NCBI GenBank assembly: GCA_020161435.1
Contig: JAIUNV010000003.1
Coordinates: 310,001-374,000 of the forward strand
Source of the DNA: Bacteroidota bacterium
GTDB taxonomy: Bacteria; Bacteroidota; Bacteroidia; Chitinophagales; Chitinophagaceae
Length of the DNA: 64,000 nucleotides
Direction: 5' to 3'
The translations under genes were made by a program, and so were the position numbers. The number at the start of each line of letters is the position of its first letter. Position 1 is the stretch's first letter. Shown here one piece after another: positions 28,482 to 37,527 of the stretch. The notes below the pieces were generated by a model. That model was not told where the DNA came from, did not search any database, and saw only the letters and a program-made list of their open reading frames with translations.

Positions 28482-29846
28482 ATGACAAATTCACACAAAA
28501 GCTACCTGGTAGCACTCTCCTGGCTCTTTTTTCCTGCCATGGGCATGGCTCAAAATGTTGGCATTGGCACAAATGCGCCTTCAGAAAAACTACATGTGTA
28601 CCAGACTACGGGAAACAGCACTGTTGCCGTACAATCCATTCAGAATTCCAGTTTTTCATCTTTGCAACTTGTCACAGGCAGCAGCACATCTGACCTTTTA
28701 CGCTATGGTAGCAATTCAGGCTCTACTATTGCTGGCATCAATGCCAACAACGCCACCAGACTTTGGTCGGGCGATGGCAGAATGATTATTGGTACAGGTT
28801 CTGCCAACAACCTGCACTTTGTAACTGCTGCTACCGAACGTATGGTCATAAACGGCACGGGCCAGGTAGGCATAGGCGTTACCAACCCGATAGGTGTATT
28901 GGAAGTAGATGCCGGCATATTGTCTGAAACATCCGTAAGGCTGAAAAGCAGCAGCGATATTGGTATACGCCAATGGTTTATGATGGGCAACGATCTAACT
29001 GCTGCGTTGGTTATTGCCCGTTTTGGCACCAGTATTGGCGGCAATCTTTTTGGACTGCCCGTCAGCAACCTCTCGGCCATGTATACAAACGATGCCGGAG
29101 TAAATGCCCTGGCCTTGGGTAATAAAAATAACATTCCGCTGGTGTTTGGCACCAGCAATCTGGAGCGGGCACGTATACAAGGCAATGGCACGATGGGCAT
29201 TGCCACTGCCACCCCCAATACAAACGCACAGCTGCATGTAAAGCGCCCTGGCACTTCAGATATTGCTCCGGTGTATGAAATTGGCGCTATTTATGGCGAG
29301 AATGGCAATACACTGGAAGGCAGCGGTGTATATGGTGTTACCCGCACTGCCAGATCTGGCAATCCCATGTGGGCGGGAGTTACCGGTATCAACTATGGAG
29401 CAGGCACCGATAGATATGGCGTAATTGGCTATACCGGCGGAACCAGCGCAGGCGGCACCTACGCAGCCGGCGTGGGTGGCTTCGGCGATTATGGGGTGTA
29501 TGCCTTTGGCTACACAGCAGCCATACTCGCCGAGCATGGCAGTGGCGGCACAGCAGTAGAACTCAAAAACGGTTTTCTGAAGGTAACAGGAGACAACAAA
29601 ACTGCATTTAAACACACCACGGCTGTTGGCAACATCAGTGGCAACTTCAGCTATCTCACTTATGCCATACCATCTGCCACCGATATCGTTATTGTTACCC
29701 ACAACTTCTCACCCACTGCCACTTACCTCAACAAAGCGGTAGGTGTGTTTTGGGAAGCCGGCAACAGCCGCTGGTGCATTTACAACGAAGACCTTTCTAA
29801 CATGCCAACCAATATCACGTTCAATGTATTAGTGATAAAGCAATAA
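28482..29846 (+). CDS. Secreted 'NVGIGT' tail-fibre-like protein
   Basis: A 454-residue protein with a signal peptide (to about residue 24, GMAQ) followed directly by NVGIGTNAPSEKLHVY. Further diverged copies of this motif occur (QVGIGVTNPIGVLEVD; MGIATATPNTNAQLHVKRP). Such motifs are typical of Bacteroidota surface proteins that resemble phage tail fibres and may form trimers. The middle is rich in Gly, Ser, Thr and Asn. The end (ATDIVIVTHNFSPTATYLNK, then NITFNVLVIKQ) looks like a compact C-terminal beta domain. There is no recognised enzyme domain and no clear sorting domain. Function unknown. Confidence 0.75.
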   Translation: MTNSHKSYLVALSWLFFPAMGMAQNVGIGTNAPSEKLHVYQTTGNSTVAVQSIQNSSFSSLQLVTGSSTSDLLRYGSNSGSTIAGINANNATRLWSGDGRMIIGTGSANNLHFVTAATERMVINGTGQVGIGVTNPIGVLEVDAGILSETSVRLKSSSDIGIRQWFMMGNDLTAALVIARFGTSIGGNLFGLPVSNLSAMYTNDAGVNALALGNKNNIPLVFGTSNLERARIQGNGTMGIATATPNTNAQLHVKRPGTSDIAPVYEIGAIYGENGNTLEGSGVYGVTRTARSGNPMWAGVTGINYGAGTDRYGVIGYTGGTSAGGTYAAGVGGFGDYGVYAFGYTAAILAEHGSGGTAVELKNGFLKVTGDNKTAFKHTTAVGNISGNFSYLTYAIPSATDIVIVTHNFSPTATYLNKAVGVFWEAGNSRWCIYNEDLSNMPTNITFNVLVIKQ

Positions 29847-29904
29847 TAAGGGGCTGTCAACCATAGTGCAGTTCTCAGCTACGGTCCGGGCTATTACAGG
29901 CTCC

Positions 29905-29949
29905 GCTCCCGATAGCTATCGGGAGCTGTGGCCTCGACTTAGTCGAGGC
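29905..29949. repeat. Two adjacent perfect palindromes (REP-like)
   Basis: GCTCCCGATAGC-TATCGGGAGC (29905-29926, 22 bp) and GCCTCGACTTAGTCGAGGC (29931-29949) lie 4 nt apart in the 180-nt gap before the FUSC gene. There is no T tract after either, so a simple terminator is less likely than a REP-type dispersed element. Confidence 0.65.
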
Positions 29950-30035
29950 TTCCCTTTCATATCCCGCAGCCCATCAGCAGTAGTACTTCTATCATCATTC
30001 ACACATCTGCCGCATTTCATTCACCTTTGCCGCAG

Positions 30036-32273
30036 ATGACACTGTTCAATCTTCCCACACAATGGCAGCAGTACCGCCGTTTCATGCATTCGTTTTATTT
30101 CTACGAAGGCATGCGGCTTACTGTGGGCATTATGCTACCCGTGTTGCTGGGCATTTACTTCCGGCACAATAGCTGGGGCATTGCAGCCGCCATTGGCGCA
30201 TTGGCAGCAGGCATCACCGATTTTCCCGGGCCCATTCATCACCGCATCAATGGTATTGTAGCAGTATCACTTTCGGTGGTGGGCATTACCCTCATCACCG
30301 GTCAGCTCATGCATCACCCGTGGGCATTGGGTTTGTTTATTGCAGTAGCTGGTTTTGCATTTGCCATCATCACTGTGTATGGCAACAGAGCCGCTCAAAT
30401 TGGTACCGCCAGTCTGGTCATTCTTACATTGCTGGTAGATGAAACCCGGGTGGTGCATTCGTACAACGAGCTGGCATTGGTGACGCTTGCCGGTGCCCTT
30501 ATGTATTTACTGCTCAGTCTTTTGCTCTACCGCTTACGGCCCTACAAACTGGTACAGCAAGTGCTGGGCCAGTGCATGCAGCAAACAGCCGTATACCTGG
30601 AGTTGAAAGCTCGTTTCTACCTGCCCCAGCCCAATTACGATGCACTCTATCAGGAACTCACCGAAGCTCAGGTACACATCAATGCAGCGCAGCAAAATGT
30701 GCGGGAGATTATGTTTAAAACCCGCAGCATTATTAAAGAAAGTACACATACCAGTAAAGTGTTGCTGCTGGCCTTTCTGGATCTGGTGGATCTGTTTGAT
30801 AGTGTGATGGCTTCGCAGCCCAACTACCGTTTGATGCAAACGCATTTGCAAACACATCCATTGTTGCCCCGCATGCATGCCTTGCTGCAGCGCATGGCCA
30901 CGGAGCTCAACCAAACCGGGCAGGCTTTTGCCGAAGGCAATGCTTATCCGCCGGTGCCCGATACCGCCACTGCTATTCAAGAGCTCAATCAGTTGTTTGA
31001 AGCATCCCGCCACGAGATACTCGATGCCGATTTAATTGAAGCATTCATTACCCTGCGACATGCATTGGATGCCTTGGAAGATGTGTATCACAAGCTGGCA
31101 TTGCTGCAGCAATACAGCACCTACCATAAGGGCATAGACCTGAGTAGAAAAGTAGAATACCAGCGGTTTATTGTACCCAGTTATTTCAGTGGACGGCAGG
31201 TACTCAACAACCTGAGCTGGCGAAGCAATATTTTCCGGTATTCCATTCGCATGATGACGGCCATGCTGGCCGGTTACTGGCTGGCGCAAATGTTGCCCAT
31301 TGGCCATGCCTATTGGGTGGTGCTCACCATTGTGGTGATTTTAAAACCCGCTTACGCCATCACCCGCCAGCGAAACATCGACCGCTTGCTGGGTACATTT
31401 ATTGGCGTGGCCATTGGCGCCGGCATTTTGTACAGCACCACTCACACGGGCATTTTGCTCGGCTGCATGTTGGTCTTCATGATTTTGTCGTTCAGCTTTT
31501 GGCGGCACAAATACTTCATCAGTGTATTAACGTTGACCGTATTTATTGTACTGGCCATGCAGTTGCTCAATCCCGGCAACTTCACATTGCTGCTCAAAGA
31601 CCGGCTCATTGACACTGTGATTGGTTCTGCTATCGCATTTGTATTTACGCTGCTGATTCCGCCTGTATGGGAGAAGCTGCAGATAGGTGCTCTCACCCGC
31701 CAAACCATTCATGATAACAAACGTTGGTTCGATTACATCAGCACGGCATTTGATGGGAAACAACTGCACATTAGTGAGTACAAATTGCATCGCAAGCAAC
31801 TGTATGTTTCGCTGGCTAATTTCAGCGATGCGTTTCAACGCATGACCAATGAGCCCAAAGCCATGCAGCAGCATGCTCCTTACTGGCAGCAGTTGCTGGT
31901 GAGCAATCACACACTGGCTTCGCACATGGCAGCACTCTACAATGAGCTGCATGAACTGCAGGAAAAAGAATGGCTCGATGATTTTTTGCCGATCACCCGT
32001 CAAATTAGTAACCGCCTGCAAACGGCTCTCAGCTACTTAGGCGAAGCAGACGGCGAACAACAGGAAGGAGCTGCCACCGGCATGGAAGAGGTGGCGATAC
32101 GCCATGAGGTAAATCAGCTACTGGAGCAACGGCGTCAAGAGTTGGAACGGGGCGAAATGGAAACGCATACAAGAGGCAAATTAGTAGCCCTCAAAAGCAT
32201 ACTCGATCAGCTGGACATGATGCTGCAACTGAGCGGCGATATCCGCAGGGTGTGTAGAAAAATAAGCAGATAG
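30036..32273 (+). CDS. FUSC family inner membrane protein (YccS/YhfK-like)
   Basis: A 745-residue protein with the duplicated FUSC layout: an N-terminal block of about five to six helices (residues 20-180), a long soluble helical region, a second helix block (about residues 410-550, including YWVVLTIVVILKPAYAITRQR, a family hallmark), and a C-terminal soluble region. Members are linked to efflux of aromatic acids or to cell envelope functions, but the substrate here is unknown. I use ATG 30036; a TTG at 30027 could add three residues. A CACCTTTG sequence directly before the start resembles a -7 box. Confidence 0.87.
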   Translation: MTLFNLPTQWQQYRRFMHSFYFYEGMRLTVGIMLPVLLGIYFRHNSWGIAAAIGALAAGITDFPGPIHHRINGIVAVSLSVVGITLITGQLMHHPWALGLFIAVAGFAFAIITVYGNRAAQIGTASLVILTLLVDETRVVHSYNELALVTLAGALMYLLLSLLLYRLRPYKLVQQVLGQCMQQTAVYLELKARFYLPQPNYDALYQELTEAQVHINAAQQNVREIMFKTRSIIKESTHTSKVLLLAFLDLVDLFDSVMASQPNYRLMQTHLQTHPLLPRMHALLQRMATELNQTGQAFAEGNAYPPVPDTATAIQELNQLFEASRHEILDADLIEAFITLRHALDALEDVYHKLALLQQYSTYHKGIDLSRKVEYQRFIVPSYFSGRQVLNNLSWRSNIFRYSIRMMTAMLAGYWLAQMLPIGHAYWVVLTIVVILKPAYAITRQRNIDRLLGTFIGVAIGAGILYSTTHTGILLGCMLVFMILSFSFWRHKYFISVLTLTVFIVLAMQLLNPGNFTLLLKDRLIDTVIGSAIAFVFTLLIPPVWEKLQIGALTRQTIHDNKRWFDYISTAFDGKQLHISEYKLHRKQLYVSLANFSDAFQRMTNEPKAMQQHAPYWQQLLVSNHTLASHMAALYNELHELQEKEWLDDFLPITRQISNRLQTALSYLGEADGEQQEGAATGMEEVAIRHEVNQLLEQRRQELERGEMETHTRGKLVALKSILDQLDMMLQLSGDIRRVCRKISR

Positions 32274-32355
32274 ATAGGACGCGGATGTATGGGACGCTGA
32301 TTGCCTCGGACAAAAGGGGATTTTCACGGATTTTTATTATTGATACAACTGCCTT

Positions 32356-32383
32356 GCCAATTGCAAACTGACGACTGCAAACT
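32356..32383 (+). repeat. 7-bp periodic micro-repeat after the FUSC gene
   Basis: Heptamers GCCAATT, GCAAACT, GACGACT and GCAAACT. The GCAAACT unit is the one found inside the aminotransferase gene at 37861. Just upstream (32270-32340) is another repeat-like text (GGACGC.GAT, TTTTCACGGATTTTTATTA). Nothing coding is seen in the gap 32274-32423. Confidence 0.55.
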
Positions 32384-32423
32384 TTTTCACTTACACGTAT
32401 TGGTGTACATAAGAACCACTTTT

Positions 32424-32618
32424 TTATTTCTCAGGTTTTTTTTCAGTAACAGGCGGCGAAGTATTTTTCATACGCCCTGCATCTTTCAACGCCTTATTGA
32501 TCAAATATTCCAACTGCCCGTTAATGCTGCGAAACTCATCAGCCGCCCATTGTTCGAGCAGCTGATAAGTAGCAGCGTCTAAACGCAATACAAAATTCTT
32601 TTTCGATTCTTTTGCCAT
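32424..32618 (-). CDS. Arc-like ribbon-helix-helix DNA-binding protein
   Basis: A 64-residue protein, MAKESKKNFVLRLDAATYQL and onward. The pattern (beta strand NFVLRLD, helix, then FRSINGQLEYLINKALKDAG) is that of Arc/MetJ-type ribbon-helix-helix regulators, which bind DNA as dimers. The C-terminal tail is Lys/Pro rich. I place the start at ATG 32618; the frame continues upstream but without similarity. It lies 200 nt downstream of an SPFH protein gene on the same strand, a pairing I recall from other Bacteroidota, so it may regulate that gene. Confidence 0.78.
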   Translation of the reverse strand: MAKESKKNFVLRLDAATYQLLEQWAADEFRSINGQLEYLINKALKDAGRMKNTSPPVTEKKPEK

Positions 32619-32781
32619 AATGCAACGCATTGTTCTTTTGAACCACAAAGGCGCAAATCCCAATTTGCTAATTAGCTAATTGGCAAATGTGTCTTTATAC
32701 CGTTTACACATTCGTTAATGATTAAACTGGTTGTAATGCTCACTCCCTCTTTTCCCTTCTTGAATCAATTATACGGTTACC

Positions 32782-32819
32782 CTATTAACCAAACACCATT
32801 CAACTAATTAACCAATCAC
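32782..32819 (-). repeat. 7/8-bp periodic micro-repeat next to the SPFH gene stop
   Basis: Read on the minus strand: GTGATTG, GTTAATTA, GTTGAATG, GTGTTTG, GTTAATAG, directly after the SPFH stop codon. It closely resembles the array abutting the hemE stop (15251-15295). Confidence 0.5.
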
Positions 32820-33683
32820 TTAGTACAGGCTTCCGGCATTTACCACGGGCTGAGCACTTCGTTCGCTACACAGTACCACCATCAGGTTGCTCACCATAGC
32901 AGCTTTGCGTTCTTCATCCAGTTGTACTATTTCCTTTTTGCTCAATTGCTCCAATGCCATTTCTACCATGCCCACAGCCCCTTCTACTATTTTGGCACGG
33001 GCCGCTACTATAGCCGTTGCTTGCTGGCGCTGTAGCATGGCTCCTGCAATTTCTGTAGAGTAGGCCAGGTGGCTCAGGCGGGCTTCTATTACCTGTATGC
33101 CGGCAATGGCTAAGCGTTCTGTTACTTCATGCTCCAGCATATCGTTCACCTCAGTAGAGCTGCTGCGCAACGTAATTTCTTCGGTATCGTGTTCAAAGTT
33201 GTCGTAGGCGTAGGCGCCAGCCAACTTACGTATGGCCGCTTCGCTTTGTGTTTCTACAAAACTTTGATAGTTGTCTACTTCAAAAGCAGCCTTGTAGGCA
33301 TTTTCTACTTTCCATACCACTACGGCACCAATCATAATAGGGTTACCATGCTTGTCGTTTACTTTAATGGGCTTGGTATCGAGGTTATTGGCCCGCAGGC
33401 TGATTTTCTTTTTGGTGAAAAAAGGGTTTACCCAAAAGAAACCATTGCTGCTCACGGTACCCACATATTTACCAAACAGGGTCAGTACCCGGCTGCTGTT
33501 GGGCTCAATGGCAATAAAGCCGGATACGGCAACAGTGAATGCCAGCACCACTACAACACCAATGCCTATCAAGGCAGGGTTTTCATCGGCGCCCAGCACA
33601 AAACAAACGATAGCTGCAGCCAACAACAAGAGCGACACAAACAGCATAAACCAGCCAGAACGGGGTGTGATAATCTTTTCCAT
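32820..33683 (-). CDS. SPFH / Band 7 domain membrane protein
   Basis: A 287-residue protein starting [20 protein letters not shown]. It has two N-terminal membrane helices (about residues 10-35 and 37-58), then an SPFH domain ([39 protein letters not shown]) and an Ala/Glu-rich helical region ([20 protein letters not shown]), as in QmcA and flotillin-like proteins. These form oligomeric rings that organise membrane microdomains or control proteases. The ATG at 33683 is preferred over an upstream ATG at 33812, which adds a non-homologous leader. Confidence 0.87.
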   Translation of the reverse strand: MEKIITPRSGWFMLFVSLLLLAAAIVCFVLGADENPALIGIGVVVVLAFTVAVSGFIAIEPNSSRVLTLFGKYVGTVSSNGFFWVNPFFTKKKISLRANNLDTKPIKVNDKHGNPIMIGAVVVWKVENAYKAAFEVDNYQSFVETQSEAAIRKLAGAYAYDNFEHDTEEITLRSSSTEVNDMLEHEVTERLAIAGIQVIEARLSHLAYSTEIAGAMLQRQQATAIVAARAKIVEGAVGMVEMALEQLSKKEIVQLDEERKAAMVSNLMVVLCSERSAQPVVNAGSLY

Positions 33684-33884
33684 AATTGATATTATTTTGA
33701 TATCACAAAGATATAAATGCCCGCTGTCCCGGATATCCTTTTCGGATGAATGGTAAAAAAGCTTACACGAATGAAAAGACCGCCCAAATGGACAAAAACC
33801 AACCAACATCATTCCTCAACGTAACCTTTGGCACCTTGCGGCAAGGATTGTTTTCTCACCTTTAGCTTTCTAAAAATCTGCCAC

Positions 33885-34358
33885 ATGGAACACGTTCATT
33901 ATTACGATACCTGTATCCGCTGGGAAGCCGACCGCAAAGGCACCGCCCGATCTTCTGTACTCGACCAATCTATTGAAGTAGCTACACCGCCAGAGTTTGC
34001 CAAAGGCATGCCGGGCATCTGGAGCCCCGAGCATTTGTTTGTAGCGGCTGTCAACAGTTGCCTTATGACTACTTTTTTGGCCGTGGCCGAAAATTTCAAA
34101 CTGGACTTTTCCCACTTTGAAAGCCATGCTAAGGGCAAGTTGGAAATAGTAGACAAAAAGTTTATGATGAGTGAAGTAGTGCTGCGCCCAATTGTACACG
34201 TAGCCAGCGAAGCTGATGTAGAAAAAGCCATGAAAGTGCTGCACAAAAGTGAAGCCGCCTGCCTCATCAGCAACTCCATCAAATCAACCATTGTATTTGA
34301 GCCGGAAGTACTGGTACAAACGGCACTCGAAAGCGAAGTGTCCGAACTGCAATCCTGA
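33885..34358 (+). CDS. OsmC family peroxiredoxin-like protein
   Basis: A 157-residue cytoplasmic protein of the OsmC/Ohr group, which reduces organic peroxides with two cysteines. Both are present: AAVNSCLMTTFLAVAE and SEAACLISNSIKS. The segment MPGIWSPEHLFVAAVNSCLM is a family hallmark. ATG 33885 is chosen because the upstream extension to 33828 shows no similarity. A terminator follows. Confidence 0.88.
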   Translation: MEHVHYYDTCIRWEADRKGTARSSVLDQSIEVATPPEFAKGMPGIWSPEHLFVAAVNSCLMTTFLAVAENFKLDFSHFESHAKGKLEIVDKKFMMSEVVLRPIVHVASEADVEKAMKVLHKSEAACLISNSIKSTIVFEPEVLVQTALESEVSELQS

Positions 34359-34386
34359 TCATTTTTCTGATGGATGATGCCAATAA

Positions 34387-34412
34387 AAAGCCCGCTGTGT
34401 ACAGCGGGCTTT
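34387..34412. terminator. Bidirectional terminator between osmC-like gene and korA
   Basis: AAAGCCCGCTGT and ACAGCGGGCTTT form a perfect 12-bp stem with a 2-nt loop, between two convergent genes. Confidence 0.85.
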
Positions 34413-34438
34413 GTTGAGTATGCTATTGAAAGATGCTA

Positions 34439-36292
34439 TTACAAATACTTGCGGATTTCCTCTACCAGCTCGGTGCGGGTAATAGGATTGCCCTTGATTT
34501 TGTTGTAGCCCTTGGCATCCACCAAATATTGGTCGCGGATGATTTTGATGAGCTGACCGTTGTTGATTTCTGGAATCAGTACGGTGTCGTAGTTCTTCAA
34601 AATATCGCCCAGGTTTTTGGGGAAAGGACGCACATAACGCAAATGCGCATGGGCCACTGCATGACCTTCAGCCAGCAAATCGCTGACAGCTGTTTTGATA
34701 GCACCGTAAGTACTACCCCAACCCAGTACCAAAACCTTACCTTTTTCTACACCGCTATCCAGCTTTTGCAATGGCAAAAATTCCGCCAGCTTGTCTACTT
34801 TTTCCTGACGCAGTTTCACCATGAATTCATGGTTGTCTGCTTCATAGCTTACGTTGCCGGTAATGTGTTGTTTTTCCAAACCTCCAATGCGGTGCTCCAG
34901 GCCCGGCGTGCCAGGTACAGCCCAAGGACGAGCCAGCTTTTCATCGCGGCGGTATGGTTGGTATTTTTCTTCGCCTTCGGCGAGTTGTGTTTTAAATTTC
35001 ACCTCAATGGCAGGCAGATCGTCGGCATTGGGAAACTTCCACGGCTCGGCGCCATTGGCAATGTAGCCGTCGCTCAGCAAAATAATGGGCGTCATATGCT
35101 GCACGGCAATGCGGCAGGCTTCCATGGCTACTTCAAAACAATCGGCCGGAGTGCTGGCGCTAATCACCGGCATCGGTGCTTCACCATTACGGCCGTAGTA
35201 AGCCTGCAGCAAGTCGCTCTGCTCGGTTTTGGTAGGCAAACCAGTGCTGGGGCCACCCCGCTGTATGTTCACAATCACCAAGGGAATTTCCATCATCATG
35301 GCCAGGCCCATGGCTTCTGTTTTGAGTGCCATGCCGGGGCCACTCGTTGTGGTAATGCCGAGGCTGCCTCCGTAAGAAGCGCCTATCGCTGTCGCAATCG
35401 CTGCAATTTCATCTTCGGCCTGAAAAGTGCGTACACCAAAGTTTTTGTACTTGCTCAGTTCATGCAAAATATCGCTGGCCGGTGTAATGGGGTAACTACC
35501 CAAAAACAGGGGTAAACCACTTTTTTCGGCAGCAGCAATTAAACCATAAGAGAGTGCCTGATTGCCCATAATGCTGCGGTACACACCAGGTTCCATTTTC
35601 GCCTTTTCCACTTTAAAACGGGTGGTAAAGGTTTCGGTGGTATCGCCATAGTTGTACCCTGCTTGCAACACTTTGATATTGCTGTTCAGGATTTCATCTT
35701 TCTTACCAAACTTTTCCTGCAAAAAGCTGACAGTACTATCCATACCACGGTCGAACATCCAGTAGAGGTAGCCGAGCACAAACATGTTTTTGGCACGGTC
35801 TTTCTCTTTGGTACCCATGGTAAAGTCTTTGGTGGCTTCACGGGTAAGTTTGGTGACATCAATTTTGGTGACTTCATATCCTTCGAGGCTGCCGTCTTCC
35901 AAAGGATTTACGCCTTCGGGATAGCCAGCCAGTCGCAGGTTTTTGGCATCAAACCCATCGGTATTGGCGATGATTTTGGCGCCTTTTTTTATTTGCTTGA
36001 GATTGGCTTTGAGGGCGGCTGCGTTCATGGCTACGAGTACATCGCACAAATCGCCGGGGGTAAATACGGGGTTGCTGCTAAAGCGCAACTGAAAACCCGA
36101 CACACCCGCCAGTGTACCCTGCGGGGCACGAATTTCTGCCGGAAAATCGGGAAACGTGGCCAGATCGATACCCAGCAATGCCGTGTTGTTGGTAAACTGG
36201 CTGCCGGTCAATTGCATGCCATCGCCGCTATCGCCGGCAAACTTGATGACTACATCCTGTAATAAGGTAGTCTCTTTGGGGCTTGTACTCAT
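34439..36292 (-). CDS. korA: 2-oxoacid:acceptor oxidoreductase, fused gamma-alpha subunit
   Basis: A 617-residue subunit of a 2-oxoacid:ferredoxin oxidoreductase, probably for 2-oxoglutarate, which forms an acyl-CoA with reduced ferredoxin. The N-terminal gamma domain (residues 10-190: VVIKFAGDSGDGMQLTGSQF) is fused to the alpha (pyrimidine-binding) domain (LFLGSYPITPASDILHELSK; FQAEDEIAAIATAIGASYGG; GPGMALKTEAMGLAMMMEIP). ATG 36292 fits the family start. The beta subunit (TPP-binding) normally follows directly, but here the next gene downstream is a convergent osmC-like gene, so beta must be encoded elsewhere. KorA over PorA is an inference. Confidence 0.85.
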   Translation of the reverse strand: MSTSPKETTLLQDVVIKFAGDSGDGMQLTGSQFTNNTALLGIDLATFPDFPAEIRAPQGTLAGVSGFQLRFSSNPVFTPGDLCDVLVAMNAAALKANLKQIKKGAKIIANTDGFDAKNLRLAGYPEGVNPLEDGSLEGYEVTKIDVTKLTREATKDFTMGTKEKDRAKNMFVLGYLYWMFDRGMDSTVSFLQEKFGKKDEILNSNIKVLQAGYNYGDTTETFTTRFKVEKAKMEPGVYRSIMGNQALSYGLIAAAEKSGLPLFLGSYPITPASDILHELSKYKNFGVRTFQAEDEIAAIATAIGASYGGSLGITTTSGPGMALKTEAMGLAMMMEIPLVIVNIQRGGPSTGLPTKTEQSDLLQAYYGRNGEAPMPVISASTPADCFEVAMEACRIAVQHMTPIILLSDGYIANGAEPWKFPNADDLPAIEVKFKTQLAEGEEKYQPYRRDEKLARPWAVPGTPGLEHRIGGLEKQHITGNVSYEADNHEFMVKLRQEKVDKLAEFLPLQKLDSGVEKGKVLVLGWGSTYGAIKTAVSDLLAEGHAVAHAHLRYVRPFPKNLGDILKNYDTVLIPEINNGQLIKIIRDQYLVDAKGYNKIKGNPITRTELVEEIRKYL

Positions 36293-36657
36293 AATTGGAA
36301 AGCAAAATTGAATGGTCACAAATGTAAGGGAGCAACCTCTATCAAAAACATTAGAAAAGTCAGGGTTTTAAGGCTCCCGCTCCTTGAAAAAAATCCAAAG
36401 CACGACATGGAATACCAAAGACAAATTCATCGCATTTGCAGTAGCGCAAAGGGGCATAATAGAAAAGTTCCTGCTGTCACTTATTGTAGAATTCCCAACA
36501 TGCAGGTATTCCATTTAGATAACCACCTGAAGCGTATTAAAACACTTACACCAATACCCGCAGTCCGGCGATATGGCTAGTAGTTTTTCTAAGGTCCCAG
36601 TATCTGCACTTCAATATTGCCAGCGTCTTACTATCTTTTACCCTTAAATATTGTATT
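36293..36657. other. AT-rich intergenic region
   Basis: A 365-nt gap between divergent genes. A 90-codon frame (36308-36580) is present but shows no signal, domain or codon pattern, and I do not accept it as a gene. The region should hold both promoters; no clear consensus box is visible. Confidence 0.5.
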
Positions 36658-37527
36658 ATGCGAATAAGACTGCTTACTTGTTGTGTTGTAACTGGATTTA
36701 TATTTTTTGCAACTGTAACCAATGGCCAAAATGTAGGCATTGGCACAGCCACTCCTGGTTTTAAATTGGATGTGGAAGGGAGAATAAGAGCCAAAGAGGG
36801 TTTCATGTATTTAGGAACATTGGGGAATTATTTTGCTACTTCTGCTGCTGGAAGCATTTACACGAATGCGGATTTTGAACCACTATCGACCAACGCCTAT
36901 GATTTAGGCACCATAAATTATAGATGGGCTACCGCTTTTGTATCTAATCTGAATATAAACCAGAGCATTCTGAGCAATGGCCAAGGTGGTAATAGTGGCA
37001 TTTTTTTAGGCAACGGATTAGCAGGCAAAGAAGCCAATGCCGGGCGAATTGGGTATGCTTTATTTACAGCAAATACTCTTGATATTATTGGAGGCGGCAC
37101 CAATCCTGACAACCGTCGCATAAGGCTGTGGGCAGAGGATGTAACAGAAATGACCGGCGATGCCAGTGTATTTGGAAATTTGAACGTAGCAGGTAAAGTA
37201 ACCACGAATGCCACGGGTACTGCTAATGTGGTTCCCATAGCTATAGCATCAATAGATGCTTTGGGCCTGGTGGTAAGTAGTACGGGCAATGTATCAGTAG
37301 TAAAAAACTTGGCAAGTGGCTTAAATGAAATTACCATTTCGGGTCAAAACATAAATCTAAATAATTATATTATAGAAGCTACTGCCTTGTATGTTTCTTC
37401 TTCAGATGATTTGACAAGTTATGGTACTAGTATTCGCATACTTAATGGTAAAATAAGGCTGTACACTTTACGTGGCGGTGCTGTCAATAGCAGTCCTTTT
37501 AGCTTGATAGTATACAAACTCAATTAA
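36658..37527 (+). CDS. Secreted 'NVGIGT' protein, AT-rich
   Basis: A 289-residue protein with a signal peptide (to about residue 23, TNGQ) followed by NVGIGTATPGFKLDVEGRIR, like the protein at 28482-29846. The middle (YDLGTINYRWATAFVSNLNI) resembles tail-fibre or collagen-like surface proteins of Bacteroidota. It has no known catalytic domain. The gene is noticeably AT-richer than its neighbours, which may mean recent acquisition. Its stop overlaps the convergent aminotransferase stop by 3 to 4 nt, with no room for a separate terminator. Confidence 0.72.
   Translation: MRIRLLTCCVVTGFIFFATVTNGQNVGIGTATPGFKLDVEGRIRAKEGFMYLGTLGNYFATSAAGSIYTNADFEPLSTNAYDLGTINYRWATAFVSNLNINQSILSNGQGGNSGIFLGNGLAGKEANAGRIGYALFTANTLDIIGGGTNPDNRRIRLWAEDVTEMTGDASVFGNLNVAGKVTTNATGTANVVPIAIASIDALGLVVSSTGNVSVVKNLASGLNEITISGQNINLNNYIIEATALYVSSSDDLTSYGTSIRILNGKIRLYTLRGGAVNSSPFSLIVYKLN

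Noticed and set aside
34433..35515. A 360-codon open frame opposite korA
   Set aside because: Antisense to an intact korA and rich in residues expected from reversed codons.
36308..36580. A 90-codon frame upstream of the secreted protein at 36658
   Set aside because: No signal, domain or neighbour support; AT-rich intergenic DNA.
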